A stretch of DNA of 64,000 bases from 'Osedax' symbiont bacterium Rs2_46_30_T18 (GTDB lineage: Bacteria > Pseudomonadota > Gammaproteobacteria > Pseudomonadales > Balneatricaceae): positions 1-64,000 of the forward strand of contig MABF01000156.1 in assembly GCA_002163025.1 (NCBI GenBank). Direction: 5' to 3'. Made by a program: the position numbers and the translations under genes. The notes under the pieces are model-generated. The model did not search any database. It was not told where the DNA came from and was given only the letters and a program-made list of their open reading frames with translations. Shown one piece after another: positions 52,567 through 64,000 of the stretch (the stretch's first letter is position 1; every line of letters starts with the position of its first letter).

Positions 52567-54000
52567 TCAGTCAACATTGCTACTGTGTTTTTCTATATTT
52601 TTATAGTTTTCGATGCCGGCGATAGTATCTTCACTGTGGTGATTGACATACAGTACTGTGGATAACCCAGCGGCACATATTTTCTCAATAAGCGCCAGCA
52701 CTAACTGTCGATTTATATCGTCCAACCCTAAGCAGGGCTCGTCCAAAATCAGCAGCGGTGGATGTTTGACCATGGCTCTGGCAATTAACAGTAATCGCTG
52801 ATCGCCGAAAGATAACTTATTAAAGCTCTGATCTGCTCTGCCCTGCATTCCCAGTAGCGCTAACCACTGATCGGCAATTTGTCGCTGCTTATCAGTCGCC
52901 TTACTGTACAGACCAATACTGTCGTAGAAACCTGAAACGATAACATTGCGCAAGCTAGTGCCCACCCGATATTCCCATTGCAACGCGGTAGAGACATAAC
53001 CGATAAACTGCTTGATTTGCCAGATACTTTCACCGTTGCCGCGCTGGAATCCAAAGACAAAGATATCATTGGAGTAACACTGCGGATGATCACCTGTTAT
53101 CAGCGATAGAATAGCCGTTTTGCCACTGCCGTTGGGGCCGCATAACTGCCAGTGCTGACCGGTATCAATGCGCCAGTTAAAATTTTGTAACACTTTTAGC
53201 TGGTCGTATTTAACGCAAATATCACTCAACACCACCAGCGGCTGATCAGGGTTTAGCAGCGCTTGAGTAGAGCTATCAGCTGTTGGCGGTATCCGTAAAT
53301 CGCTGGTTTTAAGATGCAGTAGTTGAAATAACTCCCGGTAGCCACTTTCGTCAGCTCTGGCTACACTGTGCGCTAAAGTCGCGTTGCGCATATACCCCAG
53401 ATGGGTAATAAAATCCGGTATTTCATCACTCCTATTTAGTACCATCACTATATTCACAGTATTACTTAACTTGGCCAAATACTGCTGCAACATAGCCAGT
53501 GTGTCGGCATCTAAACCATCAAAAGGCTCATCTAATAGCAGCAACTGTGGCTCACTGGCGAGCGCCTGTATCAGCAAAATTTTGCGTGTTTCGCCGGTTG
53601 ATAACGCCCTGAAAGGTCGATCCAACAAATAGTTTAGCGCAAATTTTTCCACTAAATCTTTGACTATATTGGCGTTGGTACCCCCCTCAGCCAATATCTC
53701 ATGCACTGCAGTGCCCACAGAGATAACGTCTAATATATCGGCGTCATCTTTTTTTCGCTCACGCTCAATCAAAGCTGCTTGCGCCTCAAACGAGACCAGC
53801 GCCACGGCCTCAACTGAACCTTCACTTGTCCCGGCTATTTTTTCGCCGTAACCCGCCAGTGTAGCCACCAGCGCCGACTTTCCGGAGCCGTTCGCCCCGG
53901 TAATCACCCAGTGCTGGCCTGACTTTATTTGCCAGTTAATGTCTTGTAATTGAAACCCTTGTTCAAACTCAAACTGACATTGTTGTAAATGAATCTGCAT
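52567..54000 (-). CDS. Dual-ATPase ABC protein, ModF/PhrA-like
   Basis: Two Walker A motifs 'GANGSGKSALVATLAGY' and 'GPNGSGKTAILSLITGDH', two signature/Walker B sets. Confidence 0.88.
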   Translation of the reverse strand: MQIHLQQCQFEFEQGFQLQDINWQIKSGQHWVITGANGSGKSALVATLAGYGEKIAGTSEGSVEAVALVSFEAQAALIERERKKDDADILDVISVGTAVHEILAEGGTNANIVKDLVEKFALNYLLDRPFRALSTGETRKILLIQALASEPQLLLLDEPFDGLDADTLAMLQQYLAKLSNTVNIVMVLNRSDEIPDFITHLGYMRNATLAHSVARADESGYRELFQLLHLKTSDLRIPPTADSSTQALLNPDQPLVVLSDICVKYDQLKVLQNFNWRIDTGQHWQLCGPNGSGKTAILSLITGDHPQCYSNDIFVFGFQRGNGESIWQIKQFIGYVSTALQWEYRVGTSLRNVIVSGFYDSIGLYSKATDKQRQIADQWLALLGMQGRADQSFNKLSFGDQRLLLIARAMVKHPPLLILDEPCLGLDDINRQLVLALIEKICAAGLSTVLYVNHHSEDTIAGIENYKNIEKHSSNVD

Positions 54001-54077
54001 ATAACTTTTGATCCTGCTAAAAAATAGCTTACCGGTTGAGGTGATTTTTCACCGAATACAAAATATAGACCAAAAAA

Positions 54078-54103
54078 AACCAAGATTAAATCTTGGTTTT
54101 TTT
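54078..54103. terminator. Terminator hairpin downstream of ilvC
   Basis: AACCAAGATT-A-AATCTTGGTT flanked by A/T tracts on both sides. Confidence 0.8.
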
Positions 54104-54116
54104 GGGTCCATCAGAA

Positions 54117-55592
54117 TCAGATAATAGCTTTCATATCTGACATATGGCCGCGTAATATACCGCCAATCTGCTCAACCGGATGGGCTCTAAGTGCCGCATT
54201 TACTTCGATTAATCTGGCGTTATCAACACCGTTATCATCGTTTACAGTCCCTTTACCAATGACATCAGTATCGATTTTCTTCATAAAATCTTGCAACAGT
54301 GGCAGGCAGGCATGGTTGTATAAGTAACAACCGTATTCTGCAGTATCTGAGATTGTTGCGTTCATTTCATACAGCTTCTTACGGGCAATAGTATTGGCGA
54401 TTAAAGGCGTCTCATGCAATGACTCGTAGTAGGCTGAATCGGCAATGATTCCAGCGGCAGTCATAGTTTCGAAGGCCAGTTCAACACCGGCTTTGACCAT
54501 AGCCACCATTAGAATACCGTGATCAAAAAACTCTTGTTCAGAGATTTCCATGTCACCAGCAGGGGTTTTCTCAAAAGCCGTCTCGGCCGTCTCGGCACGC
54601 CAGCCCAACAACTTAGCATCGTCTTCAGCCCAGTCGGCCATCATGCCACTGGAGAATGTACCGTCCATAATGTCGTCTTGGTGCTTGTTGTAAAGCGGAC
54701 GCATGATGTCTTTCAACTCTTCGGCTAAGTCGAAAGCTGCAATTTTATCAGGGTTTGACAGGCGATCTAACATGTTAGTCACGCCACCGTACTTAAGTGC
54801 TTCTGTTACTACTTCCCAACCGTATTGAACTAGTTTAGACGCGTAACCTGCATCTATACCTTTCTCTACCATCTTGTCAAAGCACAAGATTGAGCCGGTT
54901 TGCAACATACCGCAAAGGATGGTCTGCTCACCCATTAAGTCCGACTTCACTTCGGCGATAAAGGAAGACATCAATACACCTGCTTTATGACCACCAGTAC
55001 CTACTGCATAGGCCTTAGCCAATGCCAGTCCCTGCCCCTGGGGATCGTTGTCTTCGTGAACAGCGATCAGTGTTGGTACACCGAAACCACGAACATATTC
55101 AGCGCGCACTTCTGATCCAGGGCACTTAGGAGCTACCATGATTACTGTTAAGTCTTGACGGATCTGCATTCCCTCTTCGACAACATTGAAACCGTGTGAA
55201 TAGGAAAGGCATGCATCCTTTTTCATCAATGGCATGATTTCAGTGACAACGGCTGTATGCTGCTTGTCCGGTGTCAAGTTTAGTACAACATCAGCGGTTG
55301 GAATCAGCTCTTTATAAGTACCGACAGTAAAACCATTCTCCGACGCATTCTTCCAGGATTGACGCTTTTCATCGATAGCCGCCTGACGTAGCGTGTAGGA
55401 AACATCCAGGCCACTGTCGCGCAAATTAAGACCTTGGTTTAATCCTTGAGCCCCACAACCAATAACAACAATTTTTTTGCCTTTAAGGGCATCAACACCC
55501 TCAGTGAATTCGTTTAAGTGCATAAAGCGGCACTTACCCAACTGCTCTAGTTGATCGCGTAAGGCTAATGTATTGAAATAATTGTTAGACAT
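54117..55592 (-). CDS. ilvC: Ketol-acid reductoisomerase (long, class II form)
   Basis: '[69 protein letters not shown]'. Confidence 0.97.
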   Translation of the reverse strand: MSNNYFNTLALRDQLEQLGKCRFMHLNEFTEGVDALKGKKIVVIGCGAQGLNQGLNLRDSGLDVSYTLRQAAIDEKRQSWKNASENGFTVGTYKELIPTADVVLNLTPDKQHTAVVTEIMPLMKKDACLSYSHGFNVVEEGMQIRQDLTVIMVAPKCPGSEVRAEYVRGFGVPTLIAVHEDNDPQGQGLALAKAYAVGTGGHKAGVLMSSFIAEVKSDLMGEQTILCGMLQTGSILCFDKMVEKGIDAGYASKLVQYGWEVVTEALKYGGVTNMLDRLSNPDKIAAFDLAEELKDIMRPLYNKHQDDIMDGTFSSGMMADWAEDDAKLLGWRAETAETAFEKTPAGDMEISEQEFFDHGILMVAMVKAGVELAFETMTAAGIIADSAYYESLHETPLIANTIARKKLYEMNATISDTAEYGCYLYNHACLPLLQDFMKKIDTDVIGKGTVNDDNGVDNARLIEVNAALRAHPVEQIGGILRGHMSDMKAII

Positions 55593-55749
55593 GGTCATTT
55601 TCCATTTGAATAGTTTACTAAGCTCGACTGGCACATTGGCCAGAGAGCGCAACATTTGATGGATTGAATACTAGCGCAACTTTAACTTTGCGTATATTGA
55701 TATATAAAACTCATTGCGTTGCATAAAATGCAACATGAATAATTTAGCT

Positions 55750-56487
55750 CTACATATTGACCTTTTCCAGAGACAGAGTGCCCCACTGGTCGGTGGTTGC
55801 CGCTAGGGCAAAATCAAAACAGTCTATATCTGTACAGTGATAAAAATCAGCTAGCGGGCTCTCTATTCTCTGGGGATCGAAAAATCGTTGCGAGCAAGTT
55901 GAGCGCCGCAGCTTCTCAACAAGCTGTGCCCTGTCTGGCTGCTGTCCGAGTAATAATGCTTCGATATAGTCTGCACACCATGTGTCTTCATCAGTTTGGT
56001 ATTTAGCTTCCAGGCCCATACTCACCAGAGTCACCTGTTTTGGTTGCTGCTGTAGAATATACTCAGCGGTTGCCTGTGCATTGACAAAAGCGCCGGTTAA
56101 TACCTGGTTAGCCAGTTTCGCGTTCACTATCCCCTGGGTACCCGCATGGGTGGTATGTACCACTGTTTTACCGCTCAAATCAAAATCTAACACTTCACTG
56201 GGTGAGTTGCCCAACGTGAATCCAGGCAGACGCACTCCATTTCTTTCACCTATTAATACCGCATCGCCGCGTTGTGCGGCAACATTTTTAGCGGTTTGTA
56301 CTTGGCCCACAGGAACAACAGACTTTGCCCCTTGAGCGAAACAGTAACAGGCCACTGAAAAAGCCCTAAACACATCGATAATCACTGCTATGCCCTGCGC
56401 CTGTTTGGCACCTTCGACGAAATTACTTTTGACTATGTTCAACTTAAATTCCTTTCGACTTGGTTGAATGGGAGGAGTTATTCGCAA
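55750..56487 (-). CDS. 2-phosphosulfolactate phosphatase (ComB) family protein
   Basis: 'AVIIDVFRAFSVACYCFAQGAKSVVPV', 'GERNGVRLPGFTLGNSPSEV', 'TTHAGTQGIVNA'. Confidence 0.85.
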   Translation of the reverse strand: MRITPPIQPSRKEFKLNIVKSNFVEGAKQAQGIAVIIDVFRAFSVACYCFAQGAKSVVPVGQVQTAKNVAAQRGDAVLIGERNGVRLPGFTLGNSPSEVLDFDLSGKTVVHTTHAGTQGIVNAKLANQVLTGAFVNAQATAEYILQQQPKQVTLVSMGLEAKYQTDEDTWCADYIEALLLGQQPDRAQLVEKLRRSTCSQRFFDPQRIESPLADFYHCTDIDCFDFALAATTDQWGTLSLEKVNM

Positions 56488-56755
56488 CTATGATCTCTTC
56501 GATTGACTTTGAAAATATCTTAGCATCTTATACTTTGTGTAAATTACAAAAAATAATATCTCAGTAACCCCTGAATTGAAAATCAGTGCTATATTCACTG
56601 CAATCTATCTACTATACTTAGTCGCTTAATTTTTATTGAGGCACTGATAATGCTCACTGTGAGAGTGTTTCATGCATCAATATTGTGACTTTATTGTAAA
56701 ACATATTGCTTATGTGACCCGTTGTAGGGGGCACCACTGAGCACAGGGAAAACTA

Positions 56756-58681
56756 ATGCCGGTTATTACACTACCAGATTCAAGCAAGAGAGAATTCGAT
56801 AAACCCGTCAGTATTTTAGACGTCGCTATGGATATAGGCCCGGGCCTTGCCAAAGCCACCATCGCCGGGAGGATCGATGGACGTTTAGTCGATGCCTGCG
56901 AGTTAATCAGCGAAGATGCCAAATTAGAAATTGTCACCGCCAGAGACGATGCTGGACTCGAGATAATACGTCACTCTTTTGCTCACTTAATCGGTCATGC
57001 GATAAAGCAGCTCTACCCAAGTGCTAAGATGGCTATAGGCCCAACCATCGAAAACGGTTTCTATTACGATATAGACTACGAAGAAAACCTAACTAACGAA
57101 GATCTTGCGGCAATCGAAAAGCGTATCACCCAGCTAATTAAAACTGACTATGATGTCGTTAAGAAAATGACACCTATAGCTCAAGCACGCGCTCTGTTTG
57201 CAGAGCGTGGTGAGACCTATAAACTGGAGTTGATTGATGGCCTTGACGAATCAATCACTGAAGTGGGCCTGTACCACCATCAAGAATACGTAGATATGTG
57301 TCGCGGTCCACACGTACCTAACACCAGAGTATTGCGCTCTTTTAAATTGATGAATTTGGCTGGCGCATACTGGCGCGGTGATTCTGACAATAAGATGCTG
57401 CAACGTATTTACGGTACCGCATGGAGCGACAAAAAGGCACTTAAAGCCTACCTCAAGCGTCTTGAAGAAGCTGATAAGCGCGACCACCGTAAACTGGGCA
57501 AGAGCTTAGACTTATTCCATATGCAGGAAGAGGCACCGGGCATGGTGTTCTGGCACCCCAACGGCTGGGCTTTCTATCAGCAAGTTGAACAGTACATGCG
57601 TAAAAAGCAAATAGAGCATGGCTATGAAGAGATAAAAACTCCACAGATAGTCGACAAATCGCTGTGGGAGAGATCTGGCCACTGGGATAAATTTGCCGAC
57701 GGTATGTTTACAACCGGTTCGGAAAATCGCGATTACGCAGTCAAACCAATGAACTGCCCATGTCATATTCAAGTATTCAATCAGGGCCTGCGTTCCTACC
57801 GTGACTTGCCCTTCAGATTGGCGGAGTTCGGATCATGCCATCGTAACGAGCCATCCGGAGCATTGCACGGCATTATGCGGGTGCGTGGTTTCACCCAGGA
57901 CGACGGACACATTTTCTGTGCCGAAAAAGACATTCAAACAGAAGTTGCCAGCTTTATTGCCTTCTTACATGAAGTATACGATGACTTTGGCTTTACCGAT
58001 ATTATCTACAAACTGTCCACTAGACCAGAACAGCGTGTGGGTTCTGACGAAGACTGGGACAGAGCCGAGAAATCCCTGGGCGATGCATTAGATGCCGCCA
58101 AACTGGATTGGGATATTCTACCCGGCGAAGGTGCTTTTTACGGCCCTAAAATAGAATTTTCACTGAAAGACTGTCTTGGTCGTGTATGGCAATGTGGTAC
58201 AATGCAAGTCGATTTTTCAATGCCAGCCAGACTCGATGCACAGTTTGTCAATGAAGAGGGCAACAGAGAGACACCTGTAATGTTGCACCGGGCAATTCTC
58301 GGATCTTTCGAGCGCTTTATCGGCATACTCATTGAACACCATGCTGGTGTGCTACCCGCTTGGTTAGCTCCAAAACAGCTGGTAATAATGAACATTACCG
58401 ACAAACAAGCCGAGTATTGCCGGGATATTGCAAATAAATTAGAAAAAAGTGGCTTTAGAGTCATTCAGGACTTGAGAAATGAGAAGATCGGCTTTAAAAT
58501 CCGCGAGCGCACTCTACAAAAAGTTCCCTACCTGTTAGTGGTTGGCGATAATGAGGTCGAAAACAGCACTGTTGCAGTCAGAACTCGCAGTGGTGATGAC
58601 CTCGGTGCGATGACATTAGACGCTTTCGCTGCCTATTTAAACAGCGAAGTAGAGCGTAAAGGTCGCAAAGACAATGATTAG
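56756..58681 (+). CDS. thrS: Threonyl-tRNA synthetase
   Basis: '[37 protein letters not shown]', '[52 protein letters not shown]'. Confidence 0.98.
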   Translation: MPVITLPDSSKREFDKPVSILDVAMDIGPGLAKATIAGRIDGRLVDACELISEDAKLEIVTARDDAGLEIIRHSFAHLIGHAIKQLYPSAKMAIGPTIENGFYYDIDYEENLTNEDLAAIEKRITQLIKTDYDVVKKMTPIAQARALFAERGETYKLELIDGLDESITEVGLYHHQEYVDMCRGPHVPNTRVLRSFKLMNLAGAYWRGDSDNKMLQRIYGTAWSDKKALKAYLKRLEEADKRDHRKLGKSLDLFHMQEEAPGMVFWHPNGWAFYQQVEQYMRKKQIEHGYEEIKTPQIVDKSLWERSGHWDKFADGMFTTGSENRDYAVKPMNCPCHIQVFNQGLRSYRDLPFRLAEFGSCHRNEPSGALHGIMRVRGFTQDDGHIFCAEKDIQTEVASFIAFLHEVYDDFGFTDIIYKLSTRPEQRVGSDEDWDRAEKSLGDALDAAKLDWDILPGEGAFYGPKIEFSLKDCLGRVWQCGTMQVDFSMPARLDAQFVNEEGNRETPVMLHRAILGSFERFIGILIEHHAGVLPAWLAPKQLVIMNITDKQAEYCRDIANKLEKSGFRVIQDLRNEKIGFKIRERTLQKVPYLLVVGDNEVENSTVAVRTRSGDDLGAMTLDAFAAYLNSEVERKGRKDND

Positions 58682-58692
58682 GAGAAATCAAG

Positions 58693-59235
58693 ATTAGACG
58701 CGATAACAGAAGAGGGGCGCGCACTGAAAACCGTGCTCCCATTAATGAGAATATCCGAGCTCAAGAAGTTCGCCTTATAGATGCAGACGGCGAGCAAGTG
58801 GGAGTAGTACCTATTAAAGATGCTCTTGAGCGTGCTCAAGAAGCAGAACTTGATCTGGTAAAAATCTCAGACTCTGATCCAGTAGTTTGTAAATTAATGG
58901 ACTACGGTAAGTATCAGTATGAGATGAAAAAGGCGGCGAATGAAGCGAAGAAGAAGCAACATCGCACCCAGATCAAGGAAATAAAGTTTCGTCCTGGAAC
59001 GGAAGATGGGGATTATCAGGTAAAGCTACGCAACCTGGTACGTTTCCTAGAAGCAGGAGACAAAGCCAAGATAACGTTACGTTATCGCGGTCGTGAGATG
59101 GCTCACCAACAACTGGGTATGCAACTAATGAATCGAGTAGAGGAAGACTTGAAAGAATTAGGAGTTGTAGAACAGCGCCCGAAGATGGAAGGTCGTCAAA
59201 TGGTCATGGTTATTGCTCCGAAGAAGAAAAAGTAG
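58693..59235 (+). CDS. infC: Translation initiation factor IF-3, probable AUU start
   Basis: Homology continues upstream of the ATG/GTG-called ORF (58798): [42 protein letters not shown] at 58693 with AGGAG at 58680-58684. Confidence 0.92.
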   Translation: MRRDNRRGARTENRAPINENIRAQEVRLIDADGEQVGVVPIKDALERAQEAELDLVKISDSDPVVCKLMDYGKYQYEMKKAANEAKKKQHRTQIKEIKFRPGTEDGDYQVKLRNLVRFLEAGDKAKITLRYRGREMAHQQLGMQLMNRVEEDLKELGVVEQRPKMEGRQMVMVIAPKKKK

Positions 59236-59252
59236 TTCACAGCTGAATTAAA

Positions 59253-59291
59253 CCTGCCGCTGTTGTACAACAGCTGCGGGTTTTGTTGTTT
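59253..59291 (+). terminator. Terminator/attenuator-like hairpin between infC and rpmI
   Basis: CCTGC-c-GCTGTTG-ta-CAACAGC-t-GCGGG followed by TTTTGTTGTTT. Confidence 0.7.
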
Positions 59292-59380
59292 CTCTGTCAA
59301 TGAAAATTCATTACTAGTCAGCGTTAGTTCGCTATTAAAGATTAGTAACAAAAAACTAATGAATGCGTGGAGGTTTTACA

Positions 59381-59575
59381 ATGCCCAAAATGAAAACTCA
59401 CAGTGGAGCATCTAAACGCTTCAAGAAAACTGCGAACGGCTTTAAGCACAAGCAAGCCTTCAAAAGTCACATTCTGACCAAGAAAAGTACTAAGCGTAAG
59501 CGTCAGCTTCGCCCGATGCTTCAGGTTCACGCTGCGGACAAGAAACTTGTTCAACGCATGTTGCCTTTCATCTAG
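59381..59575 (+). CDS. rpmI: 50S ribosomal protein L35
   Basis: '[27 protein letters not shown]'. Confidence 0.97.
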   Translation: MPKMKTHSGASKRFKKTANGFKHKQAFKSHILTKKSTKRKRQLRPMLQVHAADKKLVQRMLPFI

Positions 59576-59621
59576 ACCACTTTTTTTTAAATTAACAGAA
59601 TTGAATATAGGAAGGTAAAGA

Positions 59622-59978
59622 ATGGCTCGTGTAAAACGTGGTGTTCAGGCTCGTCGCCGTCACAAGAAAGTACTGAAGCAAGCTAAAGGTTATTATGGAG
59701 CGCGTAGCCGCGTATTCCGTGTAGCAAAACAAGCTGTCATTAAAGCTGGTCAATATGCATACCGTGACCGCCGTCAAAGAAAACGTCAATTCCGCGCTCT
59801 GTGGATTGCTCGTATCAATGCTGCGGCGCGTATCAATGGTATGTCTTACAGCCGATTCATCGCTGGTCTTAAAAAGGCAAGCATCGAAATCGACCGTAAA
59901 GTACTGGCTGACTTAGCTGTACACGAAAAATTTGCATTTACTGCTGTTGTCGAAAAAGCGAAAGCTGCTCTGGCATAA
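59622..59978 (+). CDS. rplT: 50S ribosomal protein L20
   Basis: '[62 protein letters not shown]'. Confidence 0.98.
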   Translation: MARVKRGVQARRRHKKVLKQAKGYYGARSRVFRVAKQAVIKAGQYAYRDRRQRKRQFRALWIARINAAARINGMSYSRFIAGLKKASIEIDRKVLADLAVHEKFAFTAVVEKAKAALA

Positions 59979-60028
59979 CGCACCTTAGTCGCTCTGTATC
60001 AGCGCGACTATCAAATGCTAGTTTGAAG

Positions 60029-60064
60029 ATAGGGATAGGGTGCAAACTCTATCCCTATTTTTTT
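60029..60064 (+). terminator. Rho-independent terminator after rplT
   Basis: ATAGGGATAG-ggtgcaaact-CTATCCCTAT + T-tract. Confidence 0.88.
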
Positions 60065-60132
60065 GTGTGATGCAATACAAACTGCCACTGCCGATTTACC
60101 GGCACTGCCAGACAAAACATAGTTCACAGAAC

Positions 60133-60208
60133 AAAATTACTCTATTTAACACTTTTGTAAAAGCGTGCACCAATAGCGACAGTTAAAGTCTTAAATAGAG
60201 TAAATTTT
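60133..60208 (+). other. Long-range inverted repeat in the pheS leader region
   Basis: aaaattactctatttaa (60133-60149) vs ttaaatagagtaaatttt (60191-60208): 13-nt perfect complement plus a bulged extension. Confidence 0.6.
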
Positions 60209-60254
60209 AGGCCGGCAAAATAGAATTGCCATCTGCGAATCACTGGAGTAATAG

Positions 60255-61238
<984 letters not shown>

Positions 61239-61294
61239 TAGTCATACAGCGATAGAAGTAAATCTTTTAGACAGACAATGAATTAGGTAACAAT

Positions 61295-63685
61295 ATGAAA
61301 TTTAGTGAAAAGTGGTTACGCGAACTAGTACAACCGGCCATTAATACCCAGCAGTTAGTCGATCAAATTACTATGGCTGGCCTTGAAGTAGACGATGTAG
61401 AAAACGTCGCCAATGATTTTAGCAATGTAGTTGTCGCCAGGATACTACAGGCTGAGCAACACCCGAACGCCGATAAACTACGCATCTGCACCGTTTTTGA
61501 TGGCAGCGAGGAATTTCAGGTCGTCTGCGGAGCCCCTAACGCCAGAGCCGGATTAGTCACAGCCTACGCAAAAATCGGTGCTGTACTTGAAGCTCCGGGT
61601 GAAAAGCCCTTTAAGATAAAGAAAGCCAAGCTGCGTCAGGTTGAATCCTTTGGCATGTTGTGTGCCGACGCCGAGCTTGGAATATCCGAAGAAAACGACG
61701 GCATTATGGAACTGCCCAGCGATGCCCCTCTGGGCATAAGCTTGCGTGATTATTTGGATCTGGACGACAACATTATCGATGTCGACCTGACCCCAAACCG
61801 CGGAGACTGCCTAAGCATAAGCGGTCTTGCTCGTGAAGTCGGGGTATTGAACAAAGCACCGGTCAGCTACCCGAAAATCAATGATACAGTAACAACGATA
61901 ACTGACACATTAGCCGTCACGCTTGAAGCTGGACAAGAATGCCCTCGCTATCTAGGCCGAATCATTCGCAATGTCGATCTGTCGGCTAAAACACCTACCT
62001 GGATGGTCGAAAAGCTGCGCCGCAGTGGTATTCGCTCTATAGATCCTGTCGTTGATGTCACCAACTACGTTTTACTTGAATTGGGACAACCATTACACGC
62101 TTTCGATCTGGATAAACTAGAAGGCTCAATAGTCGTACGCAAAGCTGTGGCAGATGAAACTCTGGTGCTACTCGATGGCAACGAAATCAACATTGGCACA
62201 GAGACCTTGGTCATTGCCGATGATTCCGGCCCAGTGGCCCTTGCGGGAATATTCGGCGGCGAAAAAACCGGCGTGACAACTGAGACAAGTAATATTTTCT
62301 TAGAGTGTGCTTTTTTTAACCCTATTGCGATTGCTGGTAAAGCGCGCGGCTACGGTTTGCATACTGATGCCTCACACCGTTATGAACGCGGTGTAGACTG
62401 GCAGTTACAGCACCGTGCTATAGAACGTACGACACAATTGCTGATTGAAATCACCGGCGGTGAAGTGGCACCCATTACCGATGCGCTCGATGAACAGCAT
62501 CTGCCAACACTGAAACACATCCTATTACGCCACGCAAAAGTTAACGCTATGTTAGCTTTTGAAATGCCCGCAGCAGAAATTGAAGAAATCGTCACTCGCT
62601 TAGGCATGATCATTACAGAGACTCATGAAGACAGCTGGTCTATTACCGCCCCCTCCTACCGCTTTGATATCACAATCGAAGTGGATATCATCGAGGAACT
62701 GGCCAGAGTGTACGGTTACAACAACTTACCTTCAAAAATGCCTTCAGCGGCACTGGACTTTACGCCCCGTGCAGAATCTAAAGTAAGCATGCACAATGTT
62801 CGTCGCACTCTAGTAGGGCGTGGTTATCAGGAAGCGATAACTTACAGCTTTATCGAAAAAAGCCTACAGGCAAAATTTGATGACATCAATACTGGCATCG
62901 CACTGGCCAATCCAATCTCTGCGGAAATGGCAGTGATGCGAACCAGCATTTGGCCGGCACTGGTTAAAACAGTGCAGTACAATCAGAACCGTCAGCAGAG
63001 TCGTGTGCGCCTGTTTGAAACCGGTCAATGCTTTATAAGCAATGGTGATGATATCGCTCAGGAAAACGTTATCAGCGCTGCTATTGTAGGCAAACGTCAC
63101 CCAGAAGGCTGGAGCAGCGACAATCAAAGCGTAGATTTCTTCGATCTCAAGGGCGATTTACAATCGCTACTCGACCTTGGTGGCTGCGCTGACGAGTTTA
63201 GCTTCGTCAGTGACCAGCACGTGGCCCTGCACCCGGGACAGACTGCGAGAATAGTGCGCAACGACCAAACCATCGGTTATATTGGCGCCCTGCACCCCAC
63301 ACTTGCCAAAGAGTACGGCATCAACGGTAACTTATATTTATTCGAGATAGATCAACAAAAACTGCAGGCGGGTAAATTGACAGAATTTACCGAACTATCC
63401 AAGTTCCCTGAAAGCAAAAGAGATATTGCAGTCGTTGTCGACGAACAATGTGTGTTCGAGACACTGAAGAAAATAATCACCAGTACTGCAGGTGAATATT
63501 TGAAAAATGTGACTCTTTTTGACATATATCAAGGGCAAGGTGTTGAAAAAGGAAGAAAAAGTCTAGCCATAAACTTGACGTGGCAGCATCCATCGCGCAC
63601 TCTTAATGAGGAGGAAGTGAGTTCCTCTATCCATTTGGTCGTATCCGCCTTGGCAGAACAAGCTGGTGCAGTACTGAGAGACTAA
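61295..63685 (+). CDS. pheT: Phenylalanyl-tRNA synthetase beta subunit
   Basis: 'MKFSEKWLRELVQPAINTQQLVDQITMAGLEVDDVE', 'DVDLTPNRGDCLSISGLAREV', B5/FDX-ACB domains. Confidence 0.98.
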   Translation: MKFSEKWLRELVQPAINTQQLVDQITMAGLEVDDVENVANDFSNVVVARILQAEQHPNADKLRICTVFDGSEEFQVVCGAPNARAGLVTAYAKIGAVLEAPGEKPFKIKKAKLRQVESFGMLCADAELGISEENDGIMELPSDAPLGISLRDYLDLDDNIIDVDLTPNRGDCLSISGLAREVGVLNKAPVSYPKINDTVTTITDTLAVTLEAGQECPRYLGRIIRNVDLSAKTPTWMVEKLRRSGIRSIDPVVDVTNYVLLELGQPLHAFDLDKLEGSIVVRKAVADETLVLLDGNEINIGTETLVIADDSGPVALAGIFGGEKTGVTTETSNIFLECAFFNPIAIAGKARGYGLHTDASHRYERGVDWQLQHRAIERTTQLLIEITGGEVAPITDALDEQHLPTLKHILLRHAKVNAMLAFEMPAAEIEEIVTRLGMIITETHEDSWSITAPSYRFDITIEVDIIEELARVYGYNNLPSKMPSAALDFTPRAESKVSMHNVRRTLVGRGYQEAITYSFIEKSLQAKFDDINTGIALANPISAEMAVMRTSIWPALVKTVQYNQNRQQSRVRLFETGQCFISNGDDIAQENVISAAIVGKRHPEGWSSDNQSVDFFDLKGDLQSLLDLGGCADEFSFVSDQHVALHPGQTARIVRNDQTIGYIGALHPTLAKEYGINGNLYLFEIDQQKLQAGKLTEFTELSKFPESKRDIAVVVDEQCVFETLKKIITSTAGEYLKNVTLFDIYQGQGVEKGRKSLAINLTWQHPSRTLNEEEVSSSIHLVVSALAEQAGAVLRD

Positions 63686-63695
63686 ATATTAAGCA

Positions 63696-63757
63696 GCCTC
63701 TAATTGAAGTAATTTCAAACAACTAGGCTAAACTTAATTAGAGGCGACTAATTAGAG
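63696..63757 (+). other. pheT-ihfA intergenic inverted repeat with duplicated 3' arm
   Basis: GCCTCTAATT (63696-63705), AATTAGAGGC (63736-63745), second TAATTAGAG (63749-63757). Confidence 0.6.
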
Positions 63758-63810
63758 ACAATGGATTGGATCTAAATTTGGTTGATGTAACAGCAGATAG
63801 AGGAAACTTT

Positions 63811-64000
63811 ATGAGTTCTTTGACAAAAGCAGACATGGCAGAACGTCTTAACGAAGAGTTGGGATTAAATAAGCGCGAGGCTAAAGATATTGTTGAAAGC
63901 TTTTTCAACGAGATTCGTCACAGCCTCGCCCACAATGAGCAAGTGAAGCTTTCAGGCTTTGGCAACTTTTACTTGCGCGATAAGAGTGAGAGACCAGGCC
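63811..64000 (+). CDS. ihfA: Integration host factor alpha subunit, truncated by window end
   Basis: '[63 protein letters not shown]'. Confidence 0.97.
   Translation, partial: MSSLTKADMAERLNEELGLNKREAKDIVESFFNEIRHSLAHNEQVKLSGFGNFYLRDKSERPG

Noticed and set aside
58798-58800. GTG at 58798 as the infC start
   Set aside because: Conserved IF3 N-terminus continues upstream to the ATT start

Overview
64-kb chromosomal window from a gammaproteobacterium (inferred from Pseudomonas/marine-type gene order). Most of it is core genome: gyrA-serC-pheA-tyrA/aroA-cmk-rpsA-ihfB-lapA and pyrF; ubiG-mupP-yciK; thrS-infC-rpmI-rplT-pheS-pheT-ihfA; pyrC, sbcB, ilvC. There is also a MoxR/DUF58/Bat (VWA) operon, an hpd/MarR divergent pair, and an hglS(YdcJ)/LysR pair. 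I see no tRNA/rRNA genes, CRISPR arrays, transposases or prophage. The most interesting accessory part is 32.7-38.8 kb: a glutamine-synthetase-like ligase, aldehyde dehydrogenase, iron-type alcohol dehydrogenase, class-I glutamine amidotransferase and convergent LysR regulator. It looks like a gamma-glutamylation route for an amino-alcohol (or similar amine), with strong hairpins in every intercistronic gap. Other observations worth a second look: two tandem TAGTTG/CAACTA palindromes in the hpd/MarR promoter, heptamer tandem repeats beside pyrC and pyrF, a secreted repeat protein translationally coupled to a chemoreceptor, a likely AUU start for infC, alternative-pairing structures upstream of pheS and ihfA, and an in-frame 15-nt repeat tract in the BatB-like protein. 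All functional calls come from reading protein motifs; no database search was run.
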